A stretch of 39,783 nucleotides of DNA, taken from contig PWLA01000129.1 of assembly GCA_003559555.1 (NCBI GenBank), positions 1 to 39,783 of the forward strand, given 5' to 3'. How positions within the stretch are numbered: position 1 is the stretch's first letter; each line of letters begins with the position of its first letter. The DNA is from Gemmatimonadota bacterium (GTDB taxonomy: Bacteria > Gemmatimonadota > Gemmatimonadetes > Longimicrobiales > Gaopeijiaceae). The notes beneath the pieces were generated by a model. It was not told the DNA's origin. It saw only the letters and a list, made by a program, of their open reading frames with translations, and made no database searches. Of the stretch, positions 21,840 through 29,720 are shown in pieces. The position numbers and the translations under genes were made by a program.

Positions 21840-22178
21840 GACACTCCTCCTTGGGATGGATGGACTTGCTTGGGATGGATGGACTCGGCCGGCGGACCTG
21901 GTCCGCTCCGCACAGTCCCGTACCGGCCAGTACCATGGAAGGATCCGGAGGGGGGACGCCACGGCCTGTGGCCGTGGGCTCGGGACCGTGTTTCTCGCCG
22001 CCCTCCTCACGCGTCGCGACCATGGGCCCCTCCGGGACCGACGTGGGACTGTGGCGATTTTTCGGTGAACCCGGCCAGGGCAGGGCGATCGCCCCCAACC
22101 GCCCGGATCCGTGCGGCGGCCTCATGGGTAGCTCTGGCTCTGGTGACGGTGCCAACCCCCTCGGGCCGTGGAGGCTCC
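21840..22178. other. divergent intergenic region with tandem repeat
   Basis: A region of 339 bp between the leftward propeller gene and the rightward barrel gene. Apart from the ribosome site of the propeller and the 19-bp tandem repeat at 21851-21888, I see no gene or clear promoter. A plus-strand frame is open through it, but it is antisense to the propeller gene and its composition is not protein-like. Confidence 0.55.
21851..21888. repeat. 19-bp tandem duplication
   Basis: Two consecutive copies of TTGGGATGGATGGACTTGC, the second ending in CGG, lie 12-49 bp upstream of the propeller start. They sit next to its ribosome site, probably within the leader of its mRNA. A recent slippage duplication is the simplest explanation; a regulator-binding repeat is possible. 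Confidence 0.75.
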
Positions 22179-22952
22179 ATGTTCGACCTTCTCAAGGCGC
22201 GTTCCTTTCACGGCATGGCGCTGGTCGCAGGCGCCCTGCTCCTGCCGCCCGGATGGGCCGGGGCCCAGGAACCGAGCTTCACCCTCGAGATCGAGGTGGG
22301 GCCCGCGTGGCAGAGCCGCAACGACGTGGAGATCCCCAATGACGGGACGGCCACCCGGTTTGCACTGGACGGGTTGGTCGGAGGAGGGGCTCTGCCGGCG
22401 GGTCGGGTCTACCTGGGCTGGAACTGGCGGGAACGTCACGGTGTCCGTCTCCTGGTCGCTCCCCTGACGCTGCGCAGATCCGGGATTCCGGACCGGGAGA
22501 TCCGCTTCGCCGGCACCACCTTCCAGGCGGAGACCGCGGTCTCGGCCCGCTACACCTTCAATTCCTATCGGCTGTCGTATCGGTGGCTGGCCCGGGAGGG
22601 GGAGCGGACCACCGCCTGGCTCGGTGCGACGGGCAAGCTTCGAGATGCCGTGGTTTCGTTGGAGCAGGGGGAGGTCACGGCACGGGACGACGACCTGGGG
22701 TTCGTGCCGCTTCTCCACCTGGCCGGCGAGTGGCACTTCGCACCAGGGTGGCGCGGGAGCTTCGATGCCGATGCCCTCGCCGGGGGGCCGGGCCGGGCGT
22801 TCGATGCAACCGTCCGGGTGGGCCGTGCGGTGGGTGACGGATGGCACGTCTCGGCGGGGTACCGCACGGTGGAGGGAGGCGCAGACGTGGACGCCGTCTA
22901 CGCCTTCGCGTGGTTCAACTTTCTGACCCTGGCCGTGACGAAGCGGTGGTGA
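22179..22952 (+). CDS. predicted outer-membrane beta-barrel protein, unknown
   Basis: A 257-aa protein. I chose ATG 22179, preceded by GGAGG and opening into a signal peptide (GMALVAGALLLPPGWAGAQ). The mature part alternates polar and aromatic residues over many short strands (TLEIEVGPAW, GRVYLGWNWRERHGVRLLVA, AETAVSARYTFNSYRLSYRW, WFNFLTLAVTKRW) and ends in a C-terminal aromatic, typical of barrels inserted by BAM. No family recognised; an outer-membrane structural or porin-like role is inferred. The hairpin at 22971-23012 follows. Confidence 0.75.
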   Translation: MFDLLKARSFHGMALVAGALLLPPGWAGAQEPSFTLEIEVGPAWQSRNDVEIPNDGTATRFALDGLVGGGALPAGRVYLGWNWRERHGVRLLVAPLTLRRSGIPDREIRFAGTTFQAETAVSARYTFNSYRLSYRWLAREGERTTAWLGATGKLRDAVVSLEQGEVTARDDDLGFVPLLHLAGEWHFAPGWRGSFDADALAGGPGRAFDATVRVGRAVGDGWHVSAGYRTVEGGADVDAVYAFAWFNFLTLAVTKRW

Positions 22953-22970
22953 ACCGGGCCCGTTGACCGG

Positions 22971-23012
22971 AAGCCGCCCCTCCACTTGCCCGTTTGTGGA
23001 CGGGGGCCGCTT
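22971..23012 (+). terminator. imperfect hairpin between two plus-strand genes
   Basis: AAGCCGCCCCTCCAC pairs imperfectly with GTGGACGGGGGCCGCTT across a 10-nt loop. It starts 18 bp after the barrel stop and lies before the next start. The long GC stem suits a terminator or mRNA-end structure; there is no T-tract, so intrinsic termination is unproven. Confidence 0.4.
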
Positions 23013-23079
23013 GACCGCCCCGGCTCCAGCCGGCAGGATAAGTACCACGCTTGTTGCCTTCACTTTTGCGAGGCCCGTC

Positions 23080-24516
23080 ATGCATGGATCCTCTTCGCAC
23101 TCCCGGTCGTACCCGTCCTGGCTGTTTGTCCTCGGGGTGAGCGTTGGAGCCGCTGCGGCCGCCGCCTGCGAGCCGGCCGATATGGTGCCCGAGGAAGAGC
23201 CCCTCCCGGGCACGGCCCTGGTCTTCCAGGACGTGACCATCGTGGAAACCGGGCAGGAGGCGGTGACCCCCTGGCAGACAGTGGTGGTTCGGGAGGGTCG
23301 GATCGACAGGGTTGGACCGGTGGACGAGGTGGAGGTCCCCGAGGACGCCCTTCTCATCGATGGGGAAGGGCGCTACCTCATGCCCGGCATGGCCGAGATG
23401 CACGGCCATCTTCCCGGAGCGGATCCCACCTCCCCGGAGGTTCAGGATCTTCTCTTCCTGTACGTGTCCCAGGGGGTGACGACGGTGCGCGGGATGCAGG
23501 GCCATCCCGCTCAACTGGAGATCCGGCGGGCCATCGAGGACGGTGATCTGCTGGGGCCTCGCCTGATCCTGGGAAGTCCCGCCATGGGGTGGGGCAACCT
23601 CCCGGACGCCCAGGAGGCTCCGGAGCGGGTGCGGGAGTTCAGCGAGGTCGGCTTCGACCTCATCAAGATCGGTGAGGGAGCCGACCCGGCCACCTACGAC
23701 GCCCTGGTGCAGACCGCCCGTGAGGAGGGGCTGCCGGTGGCGGGACACGTCCCCGACGACGTGGGTCTCATGGAGGCCCTCGCCGCCGGCCAGGTCACCA
23801 TCGATCATCTGGACAACTACGTGGAGGAGCTGGTGCCAGAGGAGGAGCGCCAGGCCATCGCACCGCTCTGGGGCGTGGCGTCGGTGGGTCACCTGGCGGA
23901 CGAGGGTCGGATCCCCGAACTGGTGGACGCCACCGTCGAGAGCGGGGCGGCACAGGTGCCCACCATGGTGCTCTGGGAGATCTTCTTCGGCGACAGGACC
24001 GGTGAGGAGCTTCGGGAGGCACACCCGGAGGTTCGCTACATGCCCCCGGACGTGGTGGACGGCTGGGAGAGCTCCCTGGCAAACCTCCATGAGACCATCG
24101 GCCACCCCGAGGGGGTGGCCCGGGTGGTGGAGCTCCGCCGGGCGATCTTCCGGCACCTTCACGAGGCGGGTGCCACCTTTCTGCTGGGCACCGACTCTCC
24201 GCAGCTCTTCAGCGTACCGGGATTCTCGAACCACCGGGAAATGCAGCTCTGGGTGGAGCTGGGCATGACGCCCTTCGAGGTGGTTCGGGCCGGGACCTGG
24301 AACGTGGCGGACCACCTGGGTGAGCTGGATGAATCAGGATCGGTGGAGGAGGGAAGGCGAGCGGACCTGATCCTCCTGGAAGCCAATCCCCTGGATGACA
24401 TCGGGAACGTGGCCCGGCGGGCCGGCGTGGTGATGCAAGGCCGCTGGATCCCCGAGGAGGAGATCCAGGAGCGGCTCGCCAGCATGGCGGAGCGCCACCG
24501 GGAGGCCGGCAGATGA
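23080..24516 (+). CDS. amidohydrolase-family lipoprotein
   Basis: The product has 478 aa. I chose ATG 23080 with GCGAGG upstream because it opens a lipoprotein signal ending in AAAAAAC30-EP. It belongs to the metal-dependent amidohydrolase superfamily, the imidazolonepropionase/prolidase-like group common in exported enzymes. Likely metal ligands are H108 and H110 (EMHGH), K196 (LIKIGEGA; possibly carboxylated), H223 (AGHVPDD), H243 (IDHLDN) and D372 (LGTDSP). An N-terminal composite beta domain (LVFQDVTIVETG, VVREGRIDRVGPV) and its C-terminal half (EGRRADLILLEANPL) frame the barrel. The substrate may be a peptide or amide. It is fused by a 4-base overlap to the DUF1499 gene. Confidence 0.88.
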   Translation: MHGSSSHSRSYPSWLFVLGVSVGAAAAAACEPADMVPEEEPLPGTALVFQDVTIVETGQEAVTPWQTVVVREGRIDRVGPVDEVEVPEDALLIDGEGRYLMPGMAEMHGHLPGADPTSPEVQDLLFLYVSQGVTTVRGMQGHPAQLEIRRAIEDGDLLGPRLILGSPAMGWGNLPDAQEAPERVREFSEVGFDLIKIGEGADPATYDALVQTAREEGLPVAGHVPDDVGLMEALAAGQVTIDHLDNYVEELVPEEERQAIAPLWGVASVGHLADEGRIPELVDATVESGAAQVPTMVLWEIFFGDRTGEELREAHPEVRYMPPDVVDGWESSLANLHETIGHPEGVARVVELRRAIFRHLHEAGATFLLGTDSPQLFSVPGFSNHREMQLWVELGMTPFEVVRAGTWNVADHLGELDESGSVEEGRRADLILLEANPLDDIGNVARRAGVVMQGRWIPEEEIQERLASMAERHREAGR

Positions 24517-24986
24517 GGGCGGGTGTTGCGACCGGGTGCCTCTCGCTCCTGGCCACTCTGGTTCTGGCCGCTTGTGGGGCGCCTCCCCCGGACACCCTGG
24601 GGCCATCCGAGGACGGGTTGCGCCCGTGCCCCGACGCCCCCAACTGCGTCCATACCGGCGACGAGCATCCACCTGAGGTCCTTCCGTTCCACCTGACGCC
24701 CGAGTGGAGGGACCGGTCTCCCGAGGCGGTGTGGGACGCCGTGGAATCGGCCGTCTCGTCCCTGCCCGGAACGGAGGTGGTGGTCCGGACGGACGACTAC
24801 CTCCGGGCAGAATCCACGAGTCGGATCTTCCGGTTCGTGGACGACCTGGAGGTGTACCGGGCGCCGGAGTCCCCGGAGCTGGTGGTGAGATCCGAATCCC
24901 GGGTGGGGCGCTCCGACATGGGCGTGAACCTCCAGAGGGTGGAAGGCTTGAGGGAGGCTCTCCGGGAACGGGGGGTCGTGGACTGA
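24513..24986 (+). CDS. DUF1499 lipoprotein
   Basis: A 157-aa protein translated by an ATGA overlap with the amidohydrolase. The lipoprotein signal ends at LVLAAC21-G. RPCPDAPNCVHTGDEHPP is the diagnostic DUF1499 block (CPxxPNCV), and VVRTDDYLRAESTSRIFRFV and the late RSESRVGRSDMGVNLQRVE complete the domain. The family's function is unknown. The tight coupling suggests that it acts with the amidohydrolase on the outer face of a membrane. Confidence 0.9.
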   Translation: MRAGVATGCLSLLATLVLAACGAPPPDTLGPSEDGLRPCPDAPNCVHTGDEHPPEVLPFHLTPEWRDRSPEAVWDAVESAVSSLPGTEVVVRTDDYLRAESTSRIFRFVDDLEVYRAPESPELVVRSESRVGRSDMGVNLQRVEGLREALRERGVVD

Positions 24987-25074
24987 GTGCCGCTGAATCC
25001 ATCCGGCGTTCCGGTCCGTAGGAGGGGAAGGATCATGTGGTTCTCTCCCCCTCGATAAACGGACCGAACGTGCA

Positions 25075-27003
25075 ATGAACAGATTCGACTGCCTCTTCGG
25101 CGGAGCAGTGGCCCCCGCCTTGCGTTCCACCCTGCTCCGAACTTCTGGGTCTCGAAGGCCCGGCTTGCGGTTCGTGGTTCTCCTGGCGTGCGGGTTCGTG
25201 GCATCTGGGCTCCTGGGCGCTGCAGCTCCGGGCCCGGGTTCCGACGCCGACCCCTGCGCGCCCGCCGATGCTCTCCTGGCCGACCTCCCCCTCGAAGCGC
25301 CCGGAGTCCTGGTGGGGGTGGTGACGCCCGATGCCGGGCTGGCCTGCTACCGGACCGTGGGATTTGCCAATGTGGGTCACCGGATCCCCATGGATCGGCA
25401 CACCCGAATCAATGTGGGCTCGACCGCCAAGACGCTGACCGGGTGGGCGCTGGCCCGCCTGGAGCTCGACGGCGTGCTCTCACTTGACGACGACGTGCGG
25501 CACTGGATCCCGGAGCTCCCGGAGCTGGAATCCCCGGTAACCCTCCGCCATCTCCTGACCCACTCCAGTGGATACCGGGAATTTCTGAACGCCCTGGCCG
25601 TGGGAGGGTGGCGGATCGAGGACGGCGACTTCATCCACCCCGACGAGGTGATCCGGGTGGTCTCGCAGCAGCCGAGGCTCCAGAACGAGCCCGGCGCCGA
25701 ACGGAACTACAACAACACGGGCTACGTGCTCCTGGCCCGGGTCGTGGAGGCTGCAACCGGCAGGTCCTTCCCTCGCTGGGTCCAGGAAGAGGTCTTCGAG
25801 CCACTGGAGATGGAGCACTCAATCTTCCGGCTCGACGGCCAGCGGATCGTCGCGGATGCGGCGTACGGGTATCGACCCCAGGTGCCCGGGGAGACGTCCG
25901 GACCGGAGCGCTCGGATCCAGCGGTCGCCGGCTGGGTGAAGGCTCCCGACGTCGGCTCCCCCATTGGAGCCGGCGGGCTCTACACCACCATGGATGACCT
26001 GGCGCGGTGGCTCACGGCGCTCACCGGTGACGATTCCCGGTGGAGCGAGCCCTTCGTCCTGATGAGCGAGCCCTTCGTCCTGAACGACGGGAGCGCGACC
26101 AACTACGGGCTGGGACTCGAGGTGGACCGGATGGCGGGGCTGGAGCGGCTCCATCATCCCGGGGGCGACCTGGGTCATCGGGCCGAGTTCATGTGGTTTC
26201 CGGAGCGTGAGATGGGCGTGATGGTACTGACGAACAATGCGGGACTGCCACCGACGCTGCCGGGCCAGGTGGTGCGTGCCGTGCTGGGCCTGGACCATCC
26301 GGGAGCCGTGGCCATGGACCTCGAGGAGGCTTCTCTCGCCGAAGCAGGTGACCCTCCGGAGGCAGCCGATCCCCCGGCCCGCTCCGACTCCCCGGCTGGG
26401 GACCAGCTGCCCCCCGGCCTGACGGATCCGGATCACCTGGCCCTGCTGGCGGGGCGCTACGAGCTCGAGGCACAGCCCGGGTTCGTCCTCACGATCCGGG
26501 TCGCAGGGGAGGGGCTCGAGGCGCAGGCCACCGGCCAGCCTCCCTTCTCCCTCACTCCCCAAGCGGATTCCGCCTGGACGATCGACGCGGTGGGCGCCCG
26601 GCTCACTTTCCATCATGAGGACCCGGATGGCTCACCCACGGCCTCCTCGCTCACCCTCCACCAGGGCGGCGCCAGCCTTCCCGCGCCTCGCATCGCGTCC
26701 GGGTGGGAGGATGTCGACCTCCAGGCCTTCGAGGGTCGGTACCGCTCCGACGAGTTCGAGACCGAGTACGTGGTCCGTGCCGTGGAGGGCGGACTCAGGC
26801 TCGAGCACCGGCGTCGAGACGCGGTCGTGGTCACTCCGGCCGGAGACGACCGGTTCAGCGGATCCTTCCCCTTCTTCGGAGTGGAGTTCGTCCGCGACGA
26901 GGAGGGTCGGGTGACGGGGTTCGTCGTCGACGCGATCCGGGCCCGGGACCTGGGCTTTTACCGGGTGGCGGGTCACGAGTCGGCCGGGATCGGCACGAGG
27001 TGA
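25075..27003 (+). CDS. exported serine hydrolase, beta-lactamase fold with C-terminal beta domain
   Basis: A 642-aa serine hydrolase. Its N-terminus has an extended signal or anchor (RFVVLLACGFVASGLLGAA at ~32-50). SxxK is S116-T-A-K119 (GSTAKTLTG), YxN is Y212-N-N214 (RNYNNTGYVLL), and the HxG triad is H361-P-G363 (LHHPGGDLGH). The catalytic domain ends near 400; a Pro-rich linker follows (EAADPPARSDSPAGD), then ~190 residues of beta-rich sequence in two halves (LAGRYELEAQPGFVLTIRV, FEGRYRSDEFETEYVVRAV), like the lipocalin-like tails of such hydrolases. A tandem heptapeptide (SEPFVLM/SEPFVLN) lies at 324-337. Substrate unknown; only distantly related to 3733-5340. The start has no strong ribosome site. 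Confidence 0.87.
   Translation: MNRFDCLFGGAVAPALRSTLLRTSGSRRPGLRFVVLLACGFVASGLLGAAAPGPGSDADPCAPADALLADLPLEAPGVLVGVVTPDAGLACYRTVGFANVGHRIPMDRHTRINVGSTAKTLTGWALARLELDGVLSLDDDVRHWIPELPELESPVTLRHLLTHSSGYREFLNALAVGGWRIEDGDFIHPDEVIRVVSQQPRLQNEPGAERNYNNTGYVLLARVVEAATGRSFPRWVQEEVFEPLEMEHSIFRLDGQRIVADAAYGYRPQVPGETSGPERSDPAVAGWVKAPDVGSPIGAGGLYTTMDDLARWLTALTGDDSRWSEPFVLMSEPFVLNDGSATNYGLGLEVDRMAGLERLHHPGGDLGHRAEFMWFPEREMGVMVLTNNAGLPPTLPGQVVRAVLGLDHPGAVAMDLEEASLAEAGDPPEAADPPARSDSPAGDQLPPGLTDPDHLALLAGRYELEAQPGFVLTIRVAGEGLEAQATGQPPFSLTPQADSAWTIDAVGARLTFHHEDPDGSPTASSLTLHQGGASLPAPRIASGWEDVDLQAFEGRYRSDEFETEYVVRAVEGGLRLEHRRRDAVVVTPAGDDRFSGSFPFFGVEFVRDEEGRVTGFVVDAIRARDLGFYRVAGHESAGIGTR
26043..26084 (+). repeat. 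in-frame 21-bp tandem duplication
   Basis: GAGCGAGCCCTTCGTCCTGAT is followed directly by the same 21 bases with the last base changed to A. It duplicates seven residues (SEPFVLM, SEPFVLN) inside the serine hydrolase. The near-identity at DNA level points to a recent slippage event; it keeps the frame and lies in a region that is probably a surface loop. Confidence 0.85.
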
Positions 27004-27034
27004 AGAGCCCCTTCACGAGGCCCAGCGAACGGGC

Positions 27035-27529
27035 TTACCCCGGCTGGAGGCTCTCCGGGAGTTCCGGCAGCCACCCGGCGTCCAGCACACCCCACAGTCC
27101 GATGAGGATTGCCTCGGCTGCATCGTGCCGCAGCGAGGTGGGTCGGGGCGCCCCGGACCAGGCGATGACCTCCCGGGCGATCTCGTCGGCCTGCTCCTTC
27201 GCGTCCCTGCCGGTGCGCCGATCCCGGGGGAGCAGGAGAGCCTTCCTCCAGACCCCGGCCTGCACCCGCTGGAGAGAGAGTCCCCGACGGTGGGCTTCCC
27301 GGGCCCAGGGGTCGGCTACCGGACCGCCGCCTTCCACCACCACCCGCCGAAGCCCTTCCACCGCGCTCATGACCCCGTAGACCCCCTTCTTGAGGCGACT
27401 GGGGGCGCCGAAGTTGGTGGACCGGTACCGTTCGAGCCGACCGTCGGCGGTGTAGACCGCGAGTCCCGCTCTCAGGCCGGCATCGATGGCCAGAAGTCGG
27501 GTCGGTGGTGTGGGCGTGGGGCGGTTCAC
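27035..27529 (-). CDS. stand-alone RuvC-fold (RNase H-like) nuclease
   Basis: A 164-aa protein. I chose GTG 27529, 16 bases after the protease stop; a longer start would overlap that gene with non-protein-like sequence. It shows the RuvC/RNase H-like order of acidic residues: D16 (LLAIDAGLRAGLAVYT), E66 (RVVVEGGGPVADPW), then D109/K111 (GRDAKEQADEIA) and D136 (SLRHDAAEAILIGLW). This matches RuvC-type resolvases or phage-like RuvC homologues in length. No RuvA or RuvB lies nearby, so it is probably not the housekeeping gene. It sits between genes for exported proteins, which is an odd place for a DNA-repair enzyme. Holliday junction or branched DNA cleavage is inferred. Confidence 0.7.
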   Translation of the reverse strand: MNRPTPTPPTRLLAIDAGLRAGLAVYTADGRLERYRSTNFGAPSRLKKGVYGVMSAVEGLRRVVVEGGGPVADPWAREAHRRGLSLQRVQAGVWRKALLLPRDRRTGRDAKEQADEIAREVIAWSGAPRPTSLRHDAAEAILIGLWGVLDAGWLPELPESLQPG

Positions 27530-27545
27530 CGGAACGCTCGGAGGC

Positions 27546-28706
27546 CTACCGGCAGGCCGGCCTCCGGCTGTTGCCTGGACAGTGGGGTTCGTCGGCAGCG
27601 CCGTTCTCGTCGCCCATGCCTTCGGTGGTGGCATCCAGACGCCCCAGTTCACGCTGAATCCCCGAGAGGGGGCTGAAGATGAACATGTCCCCGCTCTGAT
27701 TCCCGCCCCAGAGGATCCCCACGAGCTCAGCGTCGTCCGTCCCGTTCAGGGTGAAGACCGGAGAACCGCTGTCGCCCCCGTCGACGATCCGGGCGCCTGG
27801 GTTCTCGACCAGGGTCTGGCACAGGAGCTGAATGTTGGAGCGGGCGACGTTCACCATGGCGCAGGTGTCGGTTGCGGTGCCGGAGGTCCACCCGGTGGTG
27901 CGCCCCACCTTGTGGATGGTGCCGTCGAAGCGGTCGGCGGACGTGTCCTGGTCGGTGATGCGGAAGTAGCTCGGGGCCTGCACGGCCCCGGTGTTCACGC
28001 CTGTGGTCTTTGCGACCCGGGGCAGGCTCCGGACCCCCGGCTCATAGCGCACCCGGGCGGCATCGCTGTACCGGCAGATCTTGCCCCGGGAGCAGAGCCC
28101 ACGGCGAAAGTAGGCCGGATCGTCGGCCTCGAAGCCGATGGGGTCCGGGCTCACGTCCCGGTGGGGCTGGTTGTACTGCGTGTCTCCGGTGGAGCCCTGC
28201 CGGTCGGTGCAATGGGAGGCGGTGACGAAGGACCAGCCATCATCGTGCTCCGCGCTGAAGCCCAGGGTGCAGACGTACCGGCTCCAGTGGATCTGGACGC
28301 CACCCACCAATGTTTCGTGCTCTGTCCGAAGGGTCGCCGACGCGTGCTCATTCTGGAGTGCGTGCATGAAGTGGATCGGCTCGGTGATCCGGATCCGGTA
28401 GTCCGTCTCGGGGATGCCTTTCCGGGCCATGATGGGCGCGATGTCCCGGGCCACCGCCGGGCGCTCCACACCGAAAACGAGCTGTCCAGTCGACTGGTCC
28501 CGGGCCGCGAAGACGGTCCCCGGAAGCGCCATGACCTCGGGCGACGCCTGGGCGAATCGATCCGGCACCTCCAGGTGGACCGGAGGCCCCTGGCTGAATC
28601 CCGCCTCATCCGGGACGCCCACCGGGGTGGTGGTGTCGGCACAGGCACTGATGGCCACGAACAGGATCAGTACCGACAGACGACCGGCAACGGTGGCTCG
28701 ATTCAT
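27546..28706 (-). CDS. S1/trypsin-fold serine protease lipoprotein
   Basis: The product has 386 aa. The lipoprotein signal ends at FVAISAC22. After a ~110-residue propeptide-like region, the protease domain contains H165 (FVTASHCTD), a likely D215 (ICRYSDAARVRY) and S313 (DGGDSGSPVFTL), plus KVGRTTGWTSGTATDTC, a signature of streptogrisin/alpha-lytic-type proteases. Paired cysteines (C146/C166, C205/C211, C282/C296) suggest disulphides and thus export. The tail after ~350 is Gly/Pro-rich. It diverges from the DUF1326 gene, with an inverted repeat between them. Confidence 0.88.
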   Translation of the reverse strand: MNRATVAGRLSVLILFVAISACADTTTPVGVPDEAGFSQGPPVHLEVPDRFAQASPEVMALPGTVFAARDQSTGQLVFGVERPAVARDIAPIMARKGIPETDYRIRITEPIHFMHALQNEHASATLRTEHETLVGGVQIHWSRYVCTLGFSAEHDDGWSFVTASHCTDRQGSTGDTQYNQPHRDVSPDPIGFEADDPAYFRRGLCSRGKICRYSDAARVRYEPGVRSLPRVAKTTGVNTGAVQAPSYFRITDQDTSADRFDGTIHKVGRTTGWTSGTATDTCAMVNVARSNIQLLCQTLVENPGARIVDGGDSGSPVFTLNGTDDAELVGILWGGNQSGDMFIFSPLSGIQRELGRLDATTEGMGDENGAADEPHCPGNSRRPACR

Positions 28707-28753
28707 GGCGCATCTCCGAGGGGGATTGAAGGACGGCCAAGCAGGGACAGGGC

Positions 28754-28861
28754 ACAGAATGCGTCATGGATGGATGAACTGTCAATAGAGGACGAATCTC
28801 TGGGCTGCCCGATTCCAACGGAGGCTACATCGCCGGTTCCAACGAGGGGGCTGCATTCTGT
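28754..28861. promoter_or_regulatory. 9-bp inverted repeat in divergent promoter region
   Basis: ACAGAATGC (28754-28762) and its exact reverse complement GCATTCTGT (28853-28861) frame the middle of the 191-bp divergent gap between the protease and DUF1326 genes. A direct repeat TTCCAACG at 28813 and 28837 lies between them, 24 bp apart. The arms could be the two half-sites of a looping regulator or of an ordinary operator pair. Function unproven. Confidence 0.4.
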
Positions 28862-28897
28862 TTGGCGACACCGACCCTTCAGCAACAGGAGGAACCG

Positions 28898-29635
28898 ATG
28901 ACTGGACGATTTCTGATTGGTGGAACCGTGCTGGCGCTCTTCGTGGCAGTCGCTCTGTCCAGCGAGATGACCGCGACCGCCGTCGAGGAGGCCCCGGAAT
29001 GGAGCCTGAACATGACGGCCATCGAAGCCTGCAGCTGCCCCATGTTCTGCCAGTGCTACTTCAACACCGAGCCGGCGGCGCATCACGACCACGACCACGA
29101 TGACGCGGAGCACTACTGCCGGTTCAACGTGGCCTGGCAGGTCAACGAGGGTCATCACGGAGGCACGGACCTGGCCGGGGCCCTTTTCTGGATGGCCGGC
29201 GATCTGGGAAGCAGCTGGGCAGATGGCACCATGGACTGGTCGGTGATCCACTTCGACCCGACGGTGTCTCCGGCCCAGCGCGAGGGCATTCTGGAGATCT
29301 TCGCGCCGCTCTTTCCGGTGGAGTGGGCCTCCTTCGAAGTCGGCGAGGAGCTCCCCATCGAATGGAGGGCTGGACCGGACGGAGCCGTAGCCACCCTGGA
29401 TGGCGGCGAGGCCGCCGAAGTCCGCCTGATCCCCGTGGCTCAGGCCATGTCTCCCGACCAGCCGGTGGTCCTGGACAACATCCAGTACTGGGGCGCTCCC
29501 CGGCATGACGGCGTCGTGATGATGCCCAACGAGGTGGAGGCCTACCGGCTGGGCCCGAACGCCTTCGAGTACCACGGGACCAACGGCTTCATGATCACCA
29601 TCGACATCAACTCCAACGACGTCGCCCAGCAGTGA
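28898..29635 (+). CDS. exported DUF1326 protein with His/Asp-rich loop
   Basis: A 245-aa protein from ATG 28898 (AGGAGG six bases before). An N-terminal hydrophobic segment (about 5-20) acts as a signal or anchor. The DUF1326 domain starts at EWSLNMTAIEACSCPMFCQC, whose four cysteines (C45, C47, C51, C53) with C74 suggest a metal or disulphide site. Inserted at 62-69 is HHDHDHDD, a metal-chelating run that I do not recall as part of the usual domain. The rest has family strands (MDWSVIHFDP, VVLDNIQYWG, YHGTNGF). The TlpA-like gene follows 85 bp downstream, so redox or metal handling (perhaps copper) is a fair but unproven inference. Confidence 0.85.
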   Translation: MTGRFLIGGTVLALFVAVALSSEMTATAVEEAPEWSLNMTAIEACSCPMFCQCYFNTEPAAHHDHDHDDAEHYCRFNVAWQVNEGHHGGTDLAGALFWMAGDLGSSWADGTMDWSVIHFDPTVSPAQREGILEIFAPLFPVEWASFEVGEELPIEWRAGPDGAVATLDGGEAAEVRLIPVAQAMSPDQPVVLDNIQYWGAPRHDGVVMMPNEVEAYRLGPNAFEYHGTNGFMITIDINSNDVAQQ

Positions 29636-29720
29636 ACCCCTGTCCGGGGTGGCGGCGCCCTCCGCCTGCGAGGGGCCGTCGCCATCCCCCGGGGGCTGGC
29701 GGCAAGGAGGCGAACCAGCG

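Noticed and set aside
20817-22178. Plus-strand frame continuous with the barrel gene
   Set aside because: This part is antisense to the propeller and lacks a signal; the true start at 22179 has GGAGG and a signal peptide.
25075-27003. Possible penicillin-resistance beta-lactamase
   Set aside because: The SxxK/YxN/HxG motifs are shared by many exported peptidases and esterases, and the long C-terminal beta domain is unlike true class C beta-lactamases.
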